IMG/VR virus record: IMGVR_UViG_3300032326_002475 | Span: 1 to 64,000 of that record | From: a virus | DNA: 64,000 nucleotides | Direction: 5' to 3' (one strand) | Shown: piece after piece, positions 8,557 through 17,823 of the stretch | How positions within the stretch are numbered: the first letter of the stretch is position 1 | Layout of the letters: the number at the start of each line of letters is the position of its first letter | The notes under the pieces: model-generated | The model's input: only the letters and a program-made list of their open reading frames with translations | Databases searched by the model: none | Told to the model about the DNA's origin: nothing | Translations under genes and position numbers: made by a program

Positions 8557-9285
8557 CTATTCAATCTCATAAACCCATTTAGTGTAATCATCTAAATTGG
8601 AATAATCTATGGTATCGTGATGCAGATTGATTAATTTACCATCATTACCAACATTGAACACAAGTCCAAACACACTTTCAACATACCATTCAAAGCAAGG
8701 GACATCATATTTCCAGTATTGTAAAAGTTTTATATAATAATTTTTTGGATTTGACAGTATGGCTTCTTTAGTTACAGATATATGTCCATTTCTATAAAAT
8801 CTAGTTGGTAGTTTCCAATCAATTATTTTTTTTGGATCTATAAAATCATCTAAAAATTCTTGCCAAGTGTGTGTAAATTTTATAAAATACTCATGATGTC
8901 TTTGATTCCAATTAACAGGCTGTTGATACATATTGTCTAAAATTTGATATCTGGTTGGAACAGATGCAAATTCTCCTTTAGGTATGTATTTGTAATAATC
9001 AATTAGCTTTTTCAAACCTTCTGGAGTATCTTTGATGCCTTTGCTTACTTCAAAGTCGCCATCCCATGGATTTGCTTCTACTAAAAAAGTTACGTCTGCA
9101 ATATTCTCATAATTCTTTACGAGATGATAAAATAAAGATCCACCGCCCATGCCTACATTGGGTAAATTAATTACTGGATGTTTTGATTTAATTCGGTTAC
9201 CTTTATTATAAATTATAACATTATCAAGATTTTCAACCCATGAAACATCTTCCATATATCTAAATATTACAACCTGAAAGTCCAT
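8557..9285 (-). CDS. DUF3431-like protein, probably glycan-related
   Basis: A 242-residue protein. Its start (VVIFRYMEDVSWVENL, then IIYNKG and INLPNVGMGGGSL) follows the pattern of DUF3431, a family with a glycosyltransferase-like fold reported mainly from fungi and bacteria. A later HISVTKEAI segment and a C-terminal pair of aromatic-rich stretches also fit. Start chosen at the ATG at 9285, preceded by the Shine-Dalgarno sequence AGAAGGA. It is separated from the RfbH gene by only 21 bases and from the upstream methyltransferase by a strong hairpin terminator, so it opens the sugar operon transcript. No catalytic residue can be assigned with confidence. Confidence 0.5.
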   Translation of the reverse strand: MDFQVVIFRYMEDVSWVENLDNVIIYNKGNRIKSKHPVINLPNVGMGGGSLFYHLVKNYENIADVTFLVEANPWDGDFEVSKGIKDTPEGLKKLIDYYKYIPKGEFASVPTRYQILDNMYQQPVNWNQRHHEYFIKFTHTWQEFLDDFIDPKKIIDWKLPTRFYRNGHISVTKEAILSNPKNYYIKLLQYWKYDVPCFEWYVESVFGLVFNVGNDGKLINLHHDTIDYSNLDDYTKWVYEIE

Positions 9286-9329
9286 ATTTTTTCCTTCTAA
9301 AAAATCAATTTATCTGAGTTATATTCTTA

Positions 9330-9371
9330 AACACAAAAAAGACCCTTAACAAGAACGGTCTTTTTTGTGTT
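9330..9371. terminator. Bidirectional hairpin terminator
   Basis: A perfect 15-base inverted repeat (9330-9344 and 9357-9371) with a 12-base loop. The stem ends in A- and T-runs on both strands, so it could stop transcription from either side. It separates the methyltransferase gene ending at 9384 from the sugar operon starting at 9285. Confidence 0.85.
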
Positions 9372-9383
9372 AAATTTCTCTTG

Positions 9384-10079
9384 TCACGTTATTCTTAAGT
9401 CATCATATTCAAAAATAAGCGGATATTGAGCTTCTTGATGGCAACCTACAACTTCTCCCAAATCATAAAATCTATACTGGAAATCATCTTCCCACATAAA
9501 TCCAATTTCAGTAAAATGTCCATCAGGCTTATTTATCTTCCAGCTATTAATATATTCCCAATAATTAGCCTTTTCAAATCCTCTAAAAACATTGTCTTTA
9601 ATTGAGTAAATCCACTTATGATGGAAAAAGCCTCTGTATCCTTGAACCCCATACCAATTTTCAAATCTCAAATATTCAGCATATTTTGATGGGACGGAAA
9701 TAAATCCTCTCTTAGAAATTTTCATCAACATATCGCAAACTAGTTTAGGATTTGTAATATCTTCAAGCGTATGAGTGCAAATAGAATAATCAAATTTGCC
9801 ATGCTCTTCAACATAGTCTAATACTGGTTTCCAATTATGTTCTTGGGTAATATCAAAATCAAAAAAATGTCTGTCGGGATGAGAAGTTAAAAATTCTTCT
9901 TTAGAACCTTCATTAACAAAAATATCTACAACATGAGTCGTATGTTTACACCAAGAGTTAATACCACCACCAACATCAATAACCTTTAATGAATCATCTT
10001 GAGCCTTAAGCTTTTCAATTGCCTCATCAACAAAGTGTCTATGTTCAGTGAATTTTCTTATAACTTTACTTGTAATCAT
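9384..10079 (-). CDS. Class I SAM-dependent methyltransferase
   Basis: A methyltransferase-like protein of 231 residues. Motif I reads KVIDVGGGINSWC and is followed by an acidic strand end (VVDIFVNE). A later DYSICTHTLEDITNP corresponds to the post-II motif seen in many small-molecule and glycan methyltransferases. The C-terminus is rich in aromatic residues. I chose the ATG at 10079 rather than the in-frame ATG at 10094, because a TATAAT box (10086-10091) lies between them, 6 bases before the second ATG; this would give a leaderless message. It stands alone between two terminators, downstream of the capsid gene. Substrate unknown; glycan methylation is suggested only by the neighbourhood. 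Confidence 0.65.
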   Translation of the reverse strand: MITSKVIRKFTEHRHFVDEAIEKLKAQDDSLKVIDVGGGINSWCKHTTHVVDIFVNEGSKEEFLTSHPDRHFFDFDITQEHNWKPVLDYVEEHGKFDYSICTHTLEDITNPKLVCDMLMKISKRGFISVPSKYAEYLRFENWYGVQGYRGFFHHKWIYSIKDNVFRGFEKANYWEYINSWKINKPDGHFTEIGFMWEDDFQYRFYDLGEVVGCHQEAQYPLIFEYDDLRIT

Positions 10080-10085
10080 GAATAT

Positions 10086-10091
10086 ATTATA
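10086..10091 (-). promoter_or_regulatory. TATAAT -10 box, leaderless type
   Basis: TATAAT on the minus strand lies 6 bases before the ATG at 10079. No clear -35 element or Shine-Dalgarno sequence is visible. Confidence 0.45.
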
Positions 10092-10110
10092 CATTCAAGG
10101 TTAAATAAAA

Positions 10111-10136
10111 AAAGAGGAGTATTTCTACTCCTCTTT
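10111..10136 (-). terminator. Hairpin terminator after the major capsid gene
   Basis: A perfect 11-base stem (10111-10121 with 10126-10136) and a 4-base loop, followed on the minus strand by TTTTATTT. It lies 20 bases past the capsid stop codon and should end the abundant capsid message. Confidence 0.85.
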
Positions 10137-10155
10137 CTGTTTGACTTGCTAAAAA

Positions 10156-11010
10156 TTACGCAACGGTAATTCTGGAAACAGCATAGTCGTTGATAAGAGC
10201 AAAACCGAGCTCTTCGTAAACAACCCATCCGAGTCTAAGTCTCTTTGGATCGTCTGCAGGAAGAACGGTGATGTCTTGTCTGATTGGCATTGCACCACAG
10301 AATTGTGCAGGAGCAAGAACGTACACAGAGTTCTTAGGAACCATTGTGGAAACGTGGATGTCTGCAGAATAGATGTGGCCATAAAGACCAGTCATAAGGA
10401 TATCTCTTTGAGTTGCCTCATCAAAGAATTCCTTACCCCAGTTTCTGATATCTTTGTATCTTTGTGGGTGAAGGACAACCTTAGCACCGATGAGCTCATG
10501 CTCTTCGATAAGCGTAAGTGCAAGGTTGATGTTCTCTGGTTGAAGAGTACCGGAAACAGAGATAGCTTGGTCGGTAGGTACACCAGCATTGATGACCTTG
10601 AAGACTTCGGTATCTTCTTGTCTTTGGAGGGAGTCCTTAGCACGGACTTGAGCTCTATCGACGATGTAGAATCTTCTTTGTCTGATCTCATTCAATCTGA
10701 TTTGTGGATGAGCAGCCAACTCGATGGTTGGAACAAGAAGCTCTTCTGCTTCAACTTCAGCTGCAGGAACGGAGCCTCTCTTAGGAATGACGTATGACTT
10801 TACAGCAACGTCTCTCTCATATCTTGCAAGAGCGCCTTGTGGGAGCTCATCAACCATGAGAAGCTTTCTACCGATAGCTTGGTACATAAGGGAGGTCTTG
10901 ATTGGCTCAACCATTGCTTGAGCTAATGCTGTTCTACCCTCTGGAGTCTCAAGAGCCATCGCGATGATGGATTCTCTTTGCTCATTTGTGTTTCTTTTAA
11001 TCATTGACAT
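10156..11010 (-). CDS. Major capsid protein (HK97 fold, probable)
   Basis: A 284-residue protein with the length, composition and position of a compact HK97-fold capsid subunit. Visible features are a helical N-terminal arm, a central segment with VDRAQVRAKDSL (spine helix region), VLHPQRYKDIRNWG and the C-terminal LGWVVYEELGFALINDYAV, which resembles the A-domain end of minimal capsid or encapsulin-like subunits. It sits at the 3' end of the head module, after the decoration-like and protease genes, and has its own strong terminator. A good Shine-Dalgarno sequence (AAGGAG) precedes the ATG at 11010. Codon choice looks more G+C-rich than in its neighbours, as is usual for the most expressed phage gene. 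Confidence 0.85.
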   Translation of the reverse strand: MSMIKRNTNEQRESIIAMALETPEGRTALAQAMVEPIKTSLMYQAIGRKLLMVDELPQGALARYERDVAVKSYVIPKRGSVPAAEVEAEELLVPTIELAAHPQIRLNEIRQRRFYIVDRAQVRAKDSLQRQEDTEVFKVINAGVPTDQAISVSGTLQPENINLALTLIEEHELIGAKVVLHPQRYKDIRNWGKEFFDEATQRDILMTGLYGHIYSADIHVSTMVPKNSVYVLAPAQFCGAMPIRQDITVLPADDPKRLRLGWVVYEELGFALINDYAVSRITVA

Positions 11011-11045
11011 TAGATTTTTTTCTCCTTAAAAAATTACCTTACAGA

Positions 11046-11699
11046 TTAAGCTCCGGTAAGTTGGGTGAAGTAGAGAAGACCAGAAGCGCTATCGAGGGAA
11101 TCAACTCTTCCAACGATAGGACCGTCAGTTCCTCTGTCATCAAGCTTGACTAACTTACCAGCTTGTGCTGATGATCCTGCAACAGTAAGGAGGTCGCCTG
11201 GAAGTAAGGTGTATGCAGCAGCGCCGTCAAAGTTGACGTTAGTAGATGCAATAGCGGCATATCTGTCTGTTACAAATTGTCCACCTGGGGTGTTGAAAAC
11301 GCCAACGCCTCTTCTTGGACCTTCGTATCCTGAGGAACCAGCTGTTGGGTTGGTAACGCCGTTTACGTTCTCTGCAAGGAAGTCACCAATTGCTCTTTTT
11401 GAAACAACGTAGAAACCGTTGTTGTTAGCTTGAAGAACGCCTGATGAATCGGTGTATGAAGATCCGACTGGATCTGCAAGAATCATCGTGTTACCAGTTC
11501 TAGCGGTGTCGTCTGCTGAAAAACCTACAAATCTACCCATTTGTTCAACGAGTGTGCTAAAACCAATAGCGGATCTGAAGGCAGCGGAAACAAAACCAGT
11601 ACTAGGTGCAATGAAAAGAGCGTCACCAGCAAGGAAAGATGCTGAGGCAGCTGTTGGATAGTTAGCAACTATAGCTGAATTTAATGCTTTAATAGCCAT
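11046..11699 (-). CDS. Probable capsid decoration / head protein
   Basis: A 217-residue protein rich in Gly, Ala, Ser and Thr. The run from SFLAGDALFI to GFYVVSKRAIGDFL and the ending GRVDSLDSASGLLYF suggest beta-sheet structure, like small capsid cement proteins. It lies 35 bases upstream of the major capsid gene and shares its relatively G+C-rich codon use, so it is probably made in large amounts. No enzyme motif is visible. The start at 11699 has the Shine-Dalgarno sequence TTAGGAG. A head-tail or fibre role cannot be ruled out, but gene order favours a capsid surface protein. Confidence 0.55.
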   Translation of the reverse strand: MAIKALNSAIVANYPTAASASFLAGDALFIAPSTGFVSAAFRSAIGFSTLVEQMGRFVGFSADDTARTGNTMILADPVGSSYTDSSGVLQANNNGFYVVSKRAIGDFLAENVNGVTNPTAGSSGYEGPRRGVGVFNTPGGQFVTDRYAAIASTNVNFDGAAAYTLLPGDLLTVAGSSAQAGKLVKLDDRGTDGPIVGRVDSLDSASGLLYFTQLTGA

Positions 11700-11734
11700 T
11701 TTTAGTATTCTCCTAATTTATTGTTTTGAGGAAA

Positions 11735-13405
11735 CTAATCCTCAATTTTTGGCATTGTGAAAGCGCCTTTAAGGGCACTTTGTATGTCAAGAGCTGCACC
11801 GTTTGCGGTGTGTCCACCGCTAAATGCAGGAGTCGTCGAGATTCCAGTATTGGAAGCTGTTCTAGTGCTTCTCTCTGCAGCAGCAGCTGCAATTCTTTCA
11901 CTAGAAGATTGTGCTGACTTGAGCAACAACTTTGTTTGTCTGATCATAGAATCAGCCTTGAGACCGTCATTGAGCATTTGCTCTGCATAAGAATCAACTT
12001 CTTCAGTTGTAATAATTCCAGCTAATGCCAACTTAGTTGAGCAGCTATAAGCTGTCTTAAGTCTAGCTGTATCTAAAGAAGCAATTGAGCTATTGAATGT
12101 GTTTGCTGCATCGTTAGCTTTGCCCTTAGCGTTATTCAAATCTGCTTTAGCAGAATTGATACCAGAACTTAAATCAGCAGCATCATTGACTAACTCAGTT
12201 GTGCTTTCTGCACTTCTTTCACCATCTGCATGACCTTCGTCAGATGCATTTGTTGGGCATTCTTTGTTAGCACATCTAGTTGCTGCATTGTTCATTTCAT
12301 CATCAGTCATTGACATTCTTGTACCGCAAGCAGTACATTCAACTTCTGACTTAGCTGCAACGGTAGTCTTGTGAGGCATACCTGGCATTTGAGTAGGAAC
12401 TTTGAAAAGATTCTTGTCTTCAAGACCTTGTGAAGGGTTAGTCAAGCTCTCCCAATCAACTGTAACTTCCAATTCAGAGGTTCCTTCAAGCTTCATAGGC
12501 TTGGTAACATCTGGGAATTGAAGTGAACCAGGATTGTTTGTTGGAATTCTTGACTCATTCCAAGTTGGGTTTTGCTCTTTAAGTGAATTACCGCCATCAT
12601 TTTCCAATGACATTGTTGGGTAATCTACAGAACCTGGCATATTTGCCATGCTTTCGTTATGTTGGAATCCAGCTGACGTTTGCACAGTCTCTTCATCAGA
12701 CGCAAGCTTCATGAGCATTTCTTCTCTCTCAGCTTTTCTGACAAGTGCTTCTCTAAGTGCTTTGCGCTCAGCTAATGTAGTTCTATTCATATCATTAACC
12801 TTTTTGCTTATTTTAGTATTTTCTAAATTTTCATCATCTGATTCATCTTCTGAATCGTCATCATCATCAAAATGAGTAATGTCTTCATCATCATCGTCAT
12901 CAGAATCATCATCTCCGCTTAGAAGATTATCGAGCGCCTCTTGCACAGCTTTCTGTGCTGCATCAACCATTTGGGCGGGAACTTCAATTTCAAATACGGC
13001 GACATCATCACTATTTTCATCTACATTCACATCATCGTCCATGTCGTCCATGTCATCCATGTCATCCATGTCTTCATCATCATCTTCATCATCTTCTGCT
13101 CCCATATTAAGAGCTAAATCGTCATCATCTTCTTCTGATAAATCATTTGTGAAGTCAACAGTCTCTTTACCATCTTCAAGGTCTAAGTTAGAAACTTCTA
13201 AACCGGCTTGTCTAACAACATTTGGAAGATATTTTGATCTAATTGCGTTTGCTACGATAATCGCTTCATCTTTATTCAAAGATGCAGTTTTTTGCATATC
13301 TGACGCACATGCGATCAAATCCTCCTTATCAGTTGCTTTGATTTCTGCTAATTTCATTGCTTCTAATTGGCTTTTAAAGTTGGCATTCTTTGAGTTTTTA
13401 TTCAT
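11735..13405 (-). CDS. Acidic structural protein with zinc motif, possible scaffold
   Basis: A 556-residue protein with a strongly acidic, low-complexity middle (about residues 90-200, with runs of Asp, Glu and Met), including a small tandem repeat. After it come a lysine/arginine-rich helix near residue 205-235 and a cysteine cluster (CTACGTRMSMTDDE, then RCANKECP) that probably binds zinc around residues 355-380. The C-terminal 150 residues are predicted helical and Ala/Ser-rich. Position between the protease gene and the capsid genes suggests an assembly, scaffold or internal head protein. I do not recognise a family. The start at 13405 has GGGAAG upstream. Confidence 0.6.
   Translation of the reverse strand: MNKNSKNANFKSQLEAMKLAEIKATDKEDLIACASDMQKTASLNKDEAIIVANAIRSKYLPNVVRQAGLEVSNLDLEDGKETVDFTNDLSEEDDDDLALNMGAEDDEDDDEDMDDMDDMDDMDDDVNVDENSDDVAVFEIEVPAQMVDAAQKAVQEALDNLLSGDDDSDDDDDEDITHFDDDDDSEDESDDENLENTKISKKVNDMNRTTLAERKALREALVRKAEREEMLMKLASDEETVQTSAGFQHNESMANMPGSVDYPTMSLENDGGNSLKEQNPTWNESRIPTNNPGSLQFPDVTKPMKLEGTSELEVTVDWESLTNPSQGLEDKNLFKVPTQMPGMPHKTTVAAKSEVECTACGTRMSMTDDEMNNAATRCANKECPTNASDEGHADGERSAESTTELVNDAADLSSGINSAKADLNNAKGKANDAANTFNSSIASLDTARLKTAYSCSTKLALAGIITTEEVDSYAEQMLNDGLKADSMIRQTKLLLKSAQSSSERIAAAAAERSTRTASNTGISTTPAFSGGHTANGAALDIQSALKGAFTMPKIED
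13035..13070 (-). repeat. Four-copy 9-base tandem repeat
   Basis: The unit TC[GA]TCCATG repeats four times without gaps inside the acidic head gene and encodes a Met-Asp-Asp repeat on the minus strand. It is a likely spot for slippage and length variation. Confidence 0.9.
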
Positions 13406-13517
13406 TTCTTGCTGCTTCCCTTAATAAAACTTTTTCTTTTATCAAAGCTTAGTTTTAAAACATAGTTATAAACTGTTTTATACATTCTATGTTATTATGT
13501 TTTATACCTTTTTTAAC

Positions 13518-13549
13518 AAAACAGGAGAGATGTTACTCTCTCCTGTTTT
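13518..13549 (-). terminator. Hairpin terminator after the protease gene
   Basis: A 12-base stem (13518-13529 with 13538-13549) and an 8-base loop, with T-rich flanks. It lies just past the stop of the 1378-residue protease/scaffold gene. The roughly 110 AT-rich bases between it and the gene starting at 13405 probably hold that gene's promoter, but no clear box stands out. Confidence 0.8.
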
Positions 13550-13556
13550 TTATACG

Positions 13557-16500
13557 TTAATCTATCCAAGTAATAGAAACATCTAACTTAGTTGGATCTG
13601 TCTTTGAAGCAGCAACTCTTGTTTTTGAATAATTTCCACACTTATAGCAGAATGTATTGTCTTTTACTTTATGTGCATGTCTGTTGCCACATGATGGGCA
13701 AACCATACCAATTGGAAGCATTCTTTCAGCTGTCTTGTCAAATGTAGGAAGCGCAGTCTTTAAGTAAACATCTGAGTCAACAGTAGCAGAAAGTCTGATC
13801 ATAGATTTGTAAGAACTTGCTGCCACAGGAGCAGGAGGAGCTGTTGCAGCACCAAGGCCTGTATCGCCACCAAGTGGAGCTTCTTCTTCAACCATATCGT
13901 CATTCTTCTTGCCCATTCCACCAGTTCCATCAGAAATTAGCTTGAGCATCATTTCAATTTCAAATGCGGAACCACAACTATTACAAGAAGCCTTTGATTC
14001 AGCTACATCTACATCATTACTTCCGCAAACTGGGCAAACACTACCCCAAGGCTTCTTTTCACCTGGTTCAGACATTGCATCTAATTCTGGTGACTGGTTC
14101 ATTTCACCGCCTGTAAAGCCTGAAACTCCAAGATCCCCACCACCTAAATTAGCGCCAGCAGAAAGATCCCCAACTGGTCCAGCAGCAGGAGCGGCAGGAG
14201 CAGCACCAGGTGCCCCAGCAGGAGCGCCCATACCAGGAGCCATAGCATATTTTGAAAGCACTTCATCTCTTCTGGTTTTTCTAGCAAACTTTGCTGAATC
14301 ACTCATAATGACAGGAATTTCTTCATTTTCAGGCTGCATATCTACAGGCTCAGCTGCAGAATCAACATTGAATGTTTTAGTAACATTTGTAGAAACAGAA
14401 GCTGTAATATTGCCGTCAGCATCTACAACAAGATCAGTAAAACTAAATGTAGATGGATCAACAGTGAAGGCATGTTGTTGCAAAACTTCAATAGCTTTTT
14501 GCTTAAATGTCTCTTCAAATGAATCATCGCTTGGATTTACTCCGCCCAAATCTTCTTTGGTGCAAACAAATCTTAAGCATTCCATCTTGCTTTGAGTGAC
14601 ACTCATTGCTGCAGTTCTTTCATTCTTTAATTTGACTGCAATTGCTTTTTCAATAAGCTTTTCTGCAACTTCACCTTGAGCACACAATCTTTTTGCAGCA
14701 GTAGCAATTCTAGTTGAGCTAATTTCAAAATGTAATGAATAATCTGCGAGCCATCCAATTACATTTGATGTGATATCTTTTGAAGAAGCAGTCTTAATTC
14801 CCCAGAACTCTCTTCTTGCTCTTGCTCTTAGTCTTGCTTCTGTTGATGTAACTGTTTTAGCTCTGTTAATTGCAGCAACAAGATCTCTTTGCGGCATATC
14901 TTCTACAGTGCCAGCAACTTCATCAGGAGTAACCTTCATGTCGTCAGCGGATTGTCCCATTGCTGATATCGCTGCTTGAAGTGTAAGCTTGTCTACAAGT
15001 TCACTGTCTGCAGAAACTTTATCAGATAATGCTGCTCTAAGTTCTTCTGCTCTTGAAGGAGTTGCGGAAACATCCATGCCTTCTGCGGATGCTGATTCAT
15101 TCTTAAGCATAACTTCAGCAAGAGACATAACAGCTTCTTTAGTAACAGTCCCTTCTTCAACTGCAACAGCAATTGCTTCAGCTAAATCAATAGGCTTGAT
15201 ATCAGATTGAACTGCAGCTCCAAGTTCCTTGAGGATTGATGATACAGCATCTGGATTTTCTGATTTTTGATTGAAGAAGTCTGCTTTTTCAGCTCTATCA
15301 GCGTCCATATCAACAGTTGAGGAAGCAGCACCAATCATTTCTGGTAAATTTTGCTCTTCAGAAAGCATTTGTGCAACTTTCATTATGTAGCTTGGAGTTT
15401 CTTTTGCTGATACAACGGATCTAGCTAATGCTTTGATTGTGCTAGACATGACTTCGTGTGCACTAGCCTTACCACCAACTCTGCACTCTTCTAATTGTTT
15501 CTCTAATACTTCTGTTGGAACACCCTTGCAGACTTCATCAACGAGTTGTGAAAGAGATTTTGTAATTTCTTCGTGCTTTGATTTATGACCATATAAGCCA
15601 GCATCGGCTAAAAGTTCTTCTCTGACTTTTTCATCAGTTCCCAAATGCTTTGTGGCAACTTCTTCGCCTCTAGTCTTGTCTGAAACACCCTTATGATGTG
15701 CTTTTAATGCATCATAGGTAGACTTTCCATCGTAGCCTTCGCCAGTTCTTACTTCATCAAGTTGTTCTTGTCTTGATCCGTCTCTATCTTTGACATCAAG
15801 AAGAGCTGTTTTGACAAATGTGCCATAATCTTTGAGAAGATCTGCAGCAACTCTAGTGCCATGGCCATTCTCTAATGATGATAATTGACTCTCATTAAGA
15901 ATTGGTTCCCAAGAAGTTCTTTTACCGTTTGTGTAACCTGTAATAGTTCCATCAGTAGAAAGAACAACTCTATTTCCTGCGTTATCTTCGACTTTAAAGT
16001 CGATAGTTACTGCAGCAGCAAGCTTTTTTCTTTGCTCTGATGCAATTTTAGCAAAATGATCCATTTGATTTGTGCTCCTCGCCTCTAAAGGCTTGTTAGT
16101 TTTTATATTTTTATTTCTTTCATTAGCCACTCTCATGACATTTTGAATTGAGTTATTTATGTCTGCTGTACCACTCAAGTTTTCCTTGAGTGACAATAAA
16201 CTTTGCGCTAAATTTAGAAAATGATTTTTACTTTTATTTGAGCTTGCAAAAACTTCTCTTTTGCCGTCTCTAGAAGCCCAAACTAAGTTAATGTTTGAAG
16301 AGGCAAGTGCAACCCCTCCGCCAACTGGATTTTCAGGACTAGAAAAATTTGTAAAGTCCATTATTTTTCCAATATTGTTATTTGAAGGACTGTAATCAGC
16401 CAACCCAACTTGCGCTTGTTGTGGTTGGAGATTTTGAGGTTGAGCTTGTTGTTGTTGTGGTTGGTTTATAGGTTGTGGAGCTTGCCCTGACCCCACATCG

Positions 16501-17693
16501 ATTCCGTCATCAATCATGTCTTGCATTGTGCTTTGAAGATCAGCCATAGATTTAGTAATTTTTCCAACATGACCTAAATCTACATTGTCCTTACGAGCAA
16601 ACATGTTCATGACAGCTACTTCTAGGAAGTTTAATGATAAGTTGATAAGATCTAATACATTTAATCCAGATCTTGGATCAATACCTAAAGCTTGAAGTAC
16701 TGCAGCAACGGTAGAGTTTTGATTAGCACCTTGACCAGCTAAAAGTGGTCCGCCTACTAATGTGCCTGCAACTTGTGCTAATCTTGTAGCTGTACTTGCA
16801 GTTGAATTAGCTACTCTTAAGCAATCTTCATATTGCTTTCTTTCATTTGGTTGAGCTGGGCAGCCTTGATGAGCTAAAACAATTCCAGCAATTACTTCTG
16901 AGGCTCTTTTCTCTAAATCTGTTGCAAGACTTAAAACATCATCAACATCATAAATTTCTTGAATTTCACAAGATTCAAAAGCTCCATCTCCTACACAACT
17001 AAGCTCAATGAATTTAACACCATAGTTTTTTTCATAAGCTCTTTTGCCAGTTTCAGGATAAATTTTGCCTTTGTATTTTCTTAAATGTTCACAATAGTCT
17101 TTTTCAGTATATGCTTTATTGTTACATATAGAACAAACACCCCATTCAACACTTGCACCCATAGAAACATCATGAATTACGCCTGTTCTGATGTTTCTGG
17201 CAATGTCGGGATATGCTTCCTCATCAACAAAGAAAGTACAATATACACAATTTTCTTCATCATTCCATTCTGAATAAACAACCATTCCTTTGGCTTGTTC
17301 AATGTCATCATTTTTATGATTTGTATATATAGGCACTCCCTCAAAAGTTTTATAAACTGGGATTTTTTCGCCTTTGATTTCTACTTCTTTGAGTAATTCT
17401 TCTTTAGAGAATAAGTCACCATTTGCATTTACAACATCTGCATCAATGGCTCTTGCTCTTACCCATAAAAGCTTAGCACCTTTACGTGCTTGCATTTCCT
17501 TGACAATGTCAAAATCTTTATATTTTTCAAGAACATCTTTTGGATCAGCATAAAGAGATTGCAAACCAATTTTTGCTGCTTCTCTCATATTTACAGAAGC
17601 AGTTTTGATGATATAATCTCTTGCTATATTTCGGTCCTTTTCATTAAGGTAACTATTTATTGTAATAGCCCCTCCTTTTGCAACCTTGTACAT
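13557..17693 (-). CDS. Prohead protease fused to a very long scaffold-like region
   Basis: A 1378-residue protein. Residues about 70-250 resemble an HK97-type (S78-like) head maturation protease. His126 lies in YTNHKNDDIEQAKG and Ser177 in IHDVSMGASVEWG, followed directly by a probable zinc site (CSICNNKAYTEKDYCEH). Family members are usually 200-350 residues. The remaining 1100 residues are largely helical, with a Gln/Pro-rich linker near 400-430, an Ala/Pro/Gly linker near 1195-1230, and two C-terminal zinc ribbons (CPVCGSND...CNSCGS and CPSCGNRH...CYKCGN). A fused protease and scaffold, perhaps self-processed, is my inference. The Shine-Dalgarno AAGGAT precedes the start. Confidence 0.75.
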   Translation of the reverse strand: MYKVAKGGAITINSYLNEKDRNIARDYIIKTASVNMREAAKIGLQSLYADPKDVLEKYKDFDIVKEMQARKGAKLLWVRARAIDADVVNANGDLFSKEELLKEVEIKGEKIPVYKTFEGVPIYTNHKNDDIEQAKGMVVYSEWNDEENCVYCTFFVDEEAYPDIARNIRTGVIHDVSMGASVEWGVCSICNNKAYTEKDYCEHLRKYKGKIYPETGKRAYEKNYGVKFIELSCVGDGAFESCEIQEIYDVDDVLSLATDLEKRASEVIAGIVLAHQGCPAQPNERKQYEDCLRVANSTASTATRLAQVAGTLVGGPLLAGQGANQNSTVAAVLQALGIDPRSGLNVLDLINLSLNFLEVAVMNMFARKDNVDLGHVGKITKSMADLQSTMQDMIDDGIDVGSGQAPQPINQPQQQQAQPQNLQPQQAQVGLADYSPSNNNIGKIMDFTNFSSPENPVGGGVALASSNINLVWASRDGKREVFASSNKSKNHFLNLAQSLLSLKENLSGTADINNSIQNVMRVANERNKNIKTNKPLEARSTNQMDHFAKIASEQRKKLAAAVTIDFKVEDNAGNRVVLSTDGTITGYTNGKRTSWEPILNESQLSSLENGHGTRVAADLLKDYGTFVKTALLDVKDRDGSRQEQLDEVRTGEGYDGKSTYDALKAHHKGVSDKTRGEEVATKHLGTDEKVREELLADAGLYGHKSKHEEITKSLSQLVDEVCKGVPTEVLEKQLEECRVGGKASAHEVMSSTIKALARSVVSAKETPSYIMKVAQMLSEEQNLPEMIGAASSTVDMDADRAEKADFFNQKSENPDAVSSILKELGAAVQSDIKPIDLAEAIAVAVEEGTVTKEAVMSLAEVMLKNESASAEGMDVSATPSRAEELRAALSDKVSADSELVDKLTLQAAISAMGQSADDMKVTPDEVAGTVEDMPQRDLVAAINRAKTVTSTEARLRARARREFWGIKTASSKDITSNVIGWLADYSLHFEISSTRIATAAKRLCAQGEVAEKLIEKAIAVKLKNERTAAMSVTQSKMECLRFVCTKEDLGGVNPSDDSFEETFKQKAIEVLQQHAFTVDPSTFSFTDLVVDADGNITASVSTNVTKTFNVDSAAEPVDMQPENEEIPVIMSDSAKFARKTRRDEVLSKYAMAPGMGAPAGAPGAAPAAPAAGPVGDLSAGANLGGGDLGVSGFTGGEMNQSPELDAMSEPGEKKPWGSVCPVCGSNDVDVAESKASCNSCGSAFEIEMMLKLISDGTGGMGKKNDDMVEEEAPLGGDTGLGAATAPPAPVAASSYKSMIRLSATVDSDVYLKTALPTFDKTAERMLPIGMVCPSCGNRHAHKVKDNTFCYKCGNYSKTRVAASKTDPTKLDVSITWID

Positions 17694-17767
17694 GTATTTA
17701 ATCCTTAAAAAATAAAGTTATCAATAGGATTTGTTCTATCTCAAACATATAAAAACCTGTAAAATTT

Positions 17768-17791
17768 AAACCCGTCGGTTTCGACGGGTTT
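17768..17791 (-). terminator. Hairpin terminator after the portal gene
   Basis: A perfect 10-base G+C-rich stem (17768-17777 with 17782-17791) and a 4-base loop, between the portal and protease genes. The following tail on the minus strand is AAATTTTA, so strength is moderate. Confidence 0.75.
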
Positions 17792-17823
17792 ATTGTACGA
17801 GCAAATAATTTCTACAATATATA

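Noticed and set aside
12879-13424. Plus-strand open frame rich in serine
   Set aside because: It is the opposite-strand shadow of the acidic repeat region in the minus-strand head gene at 11735-13405.
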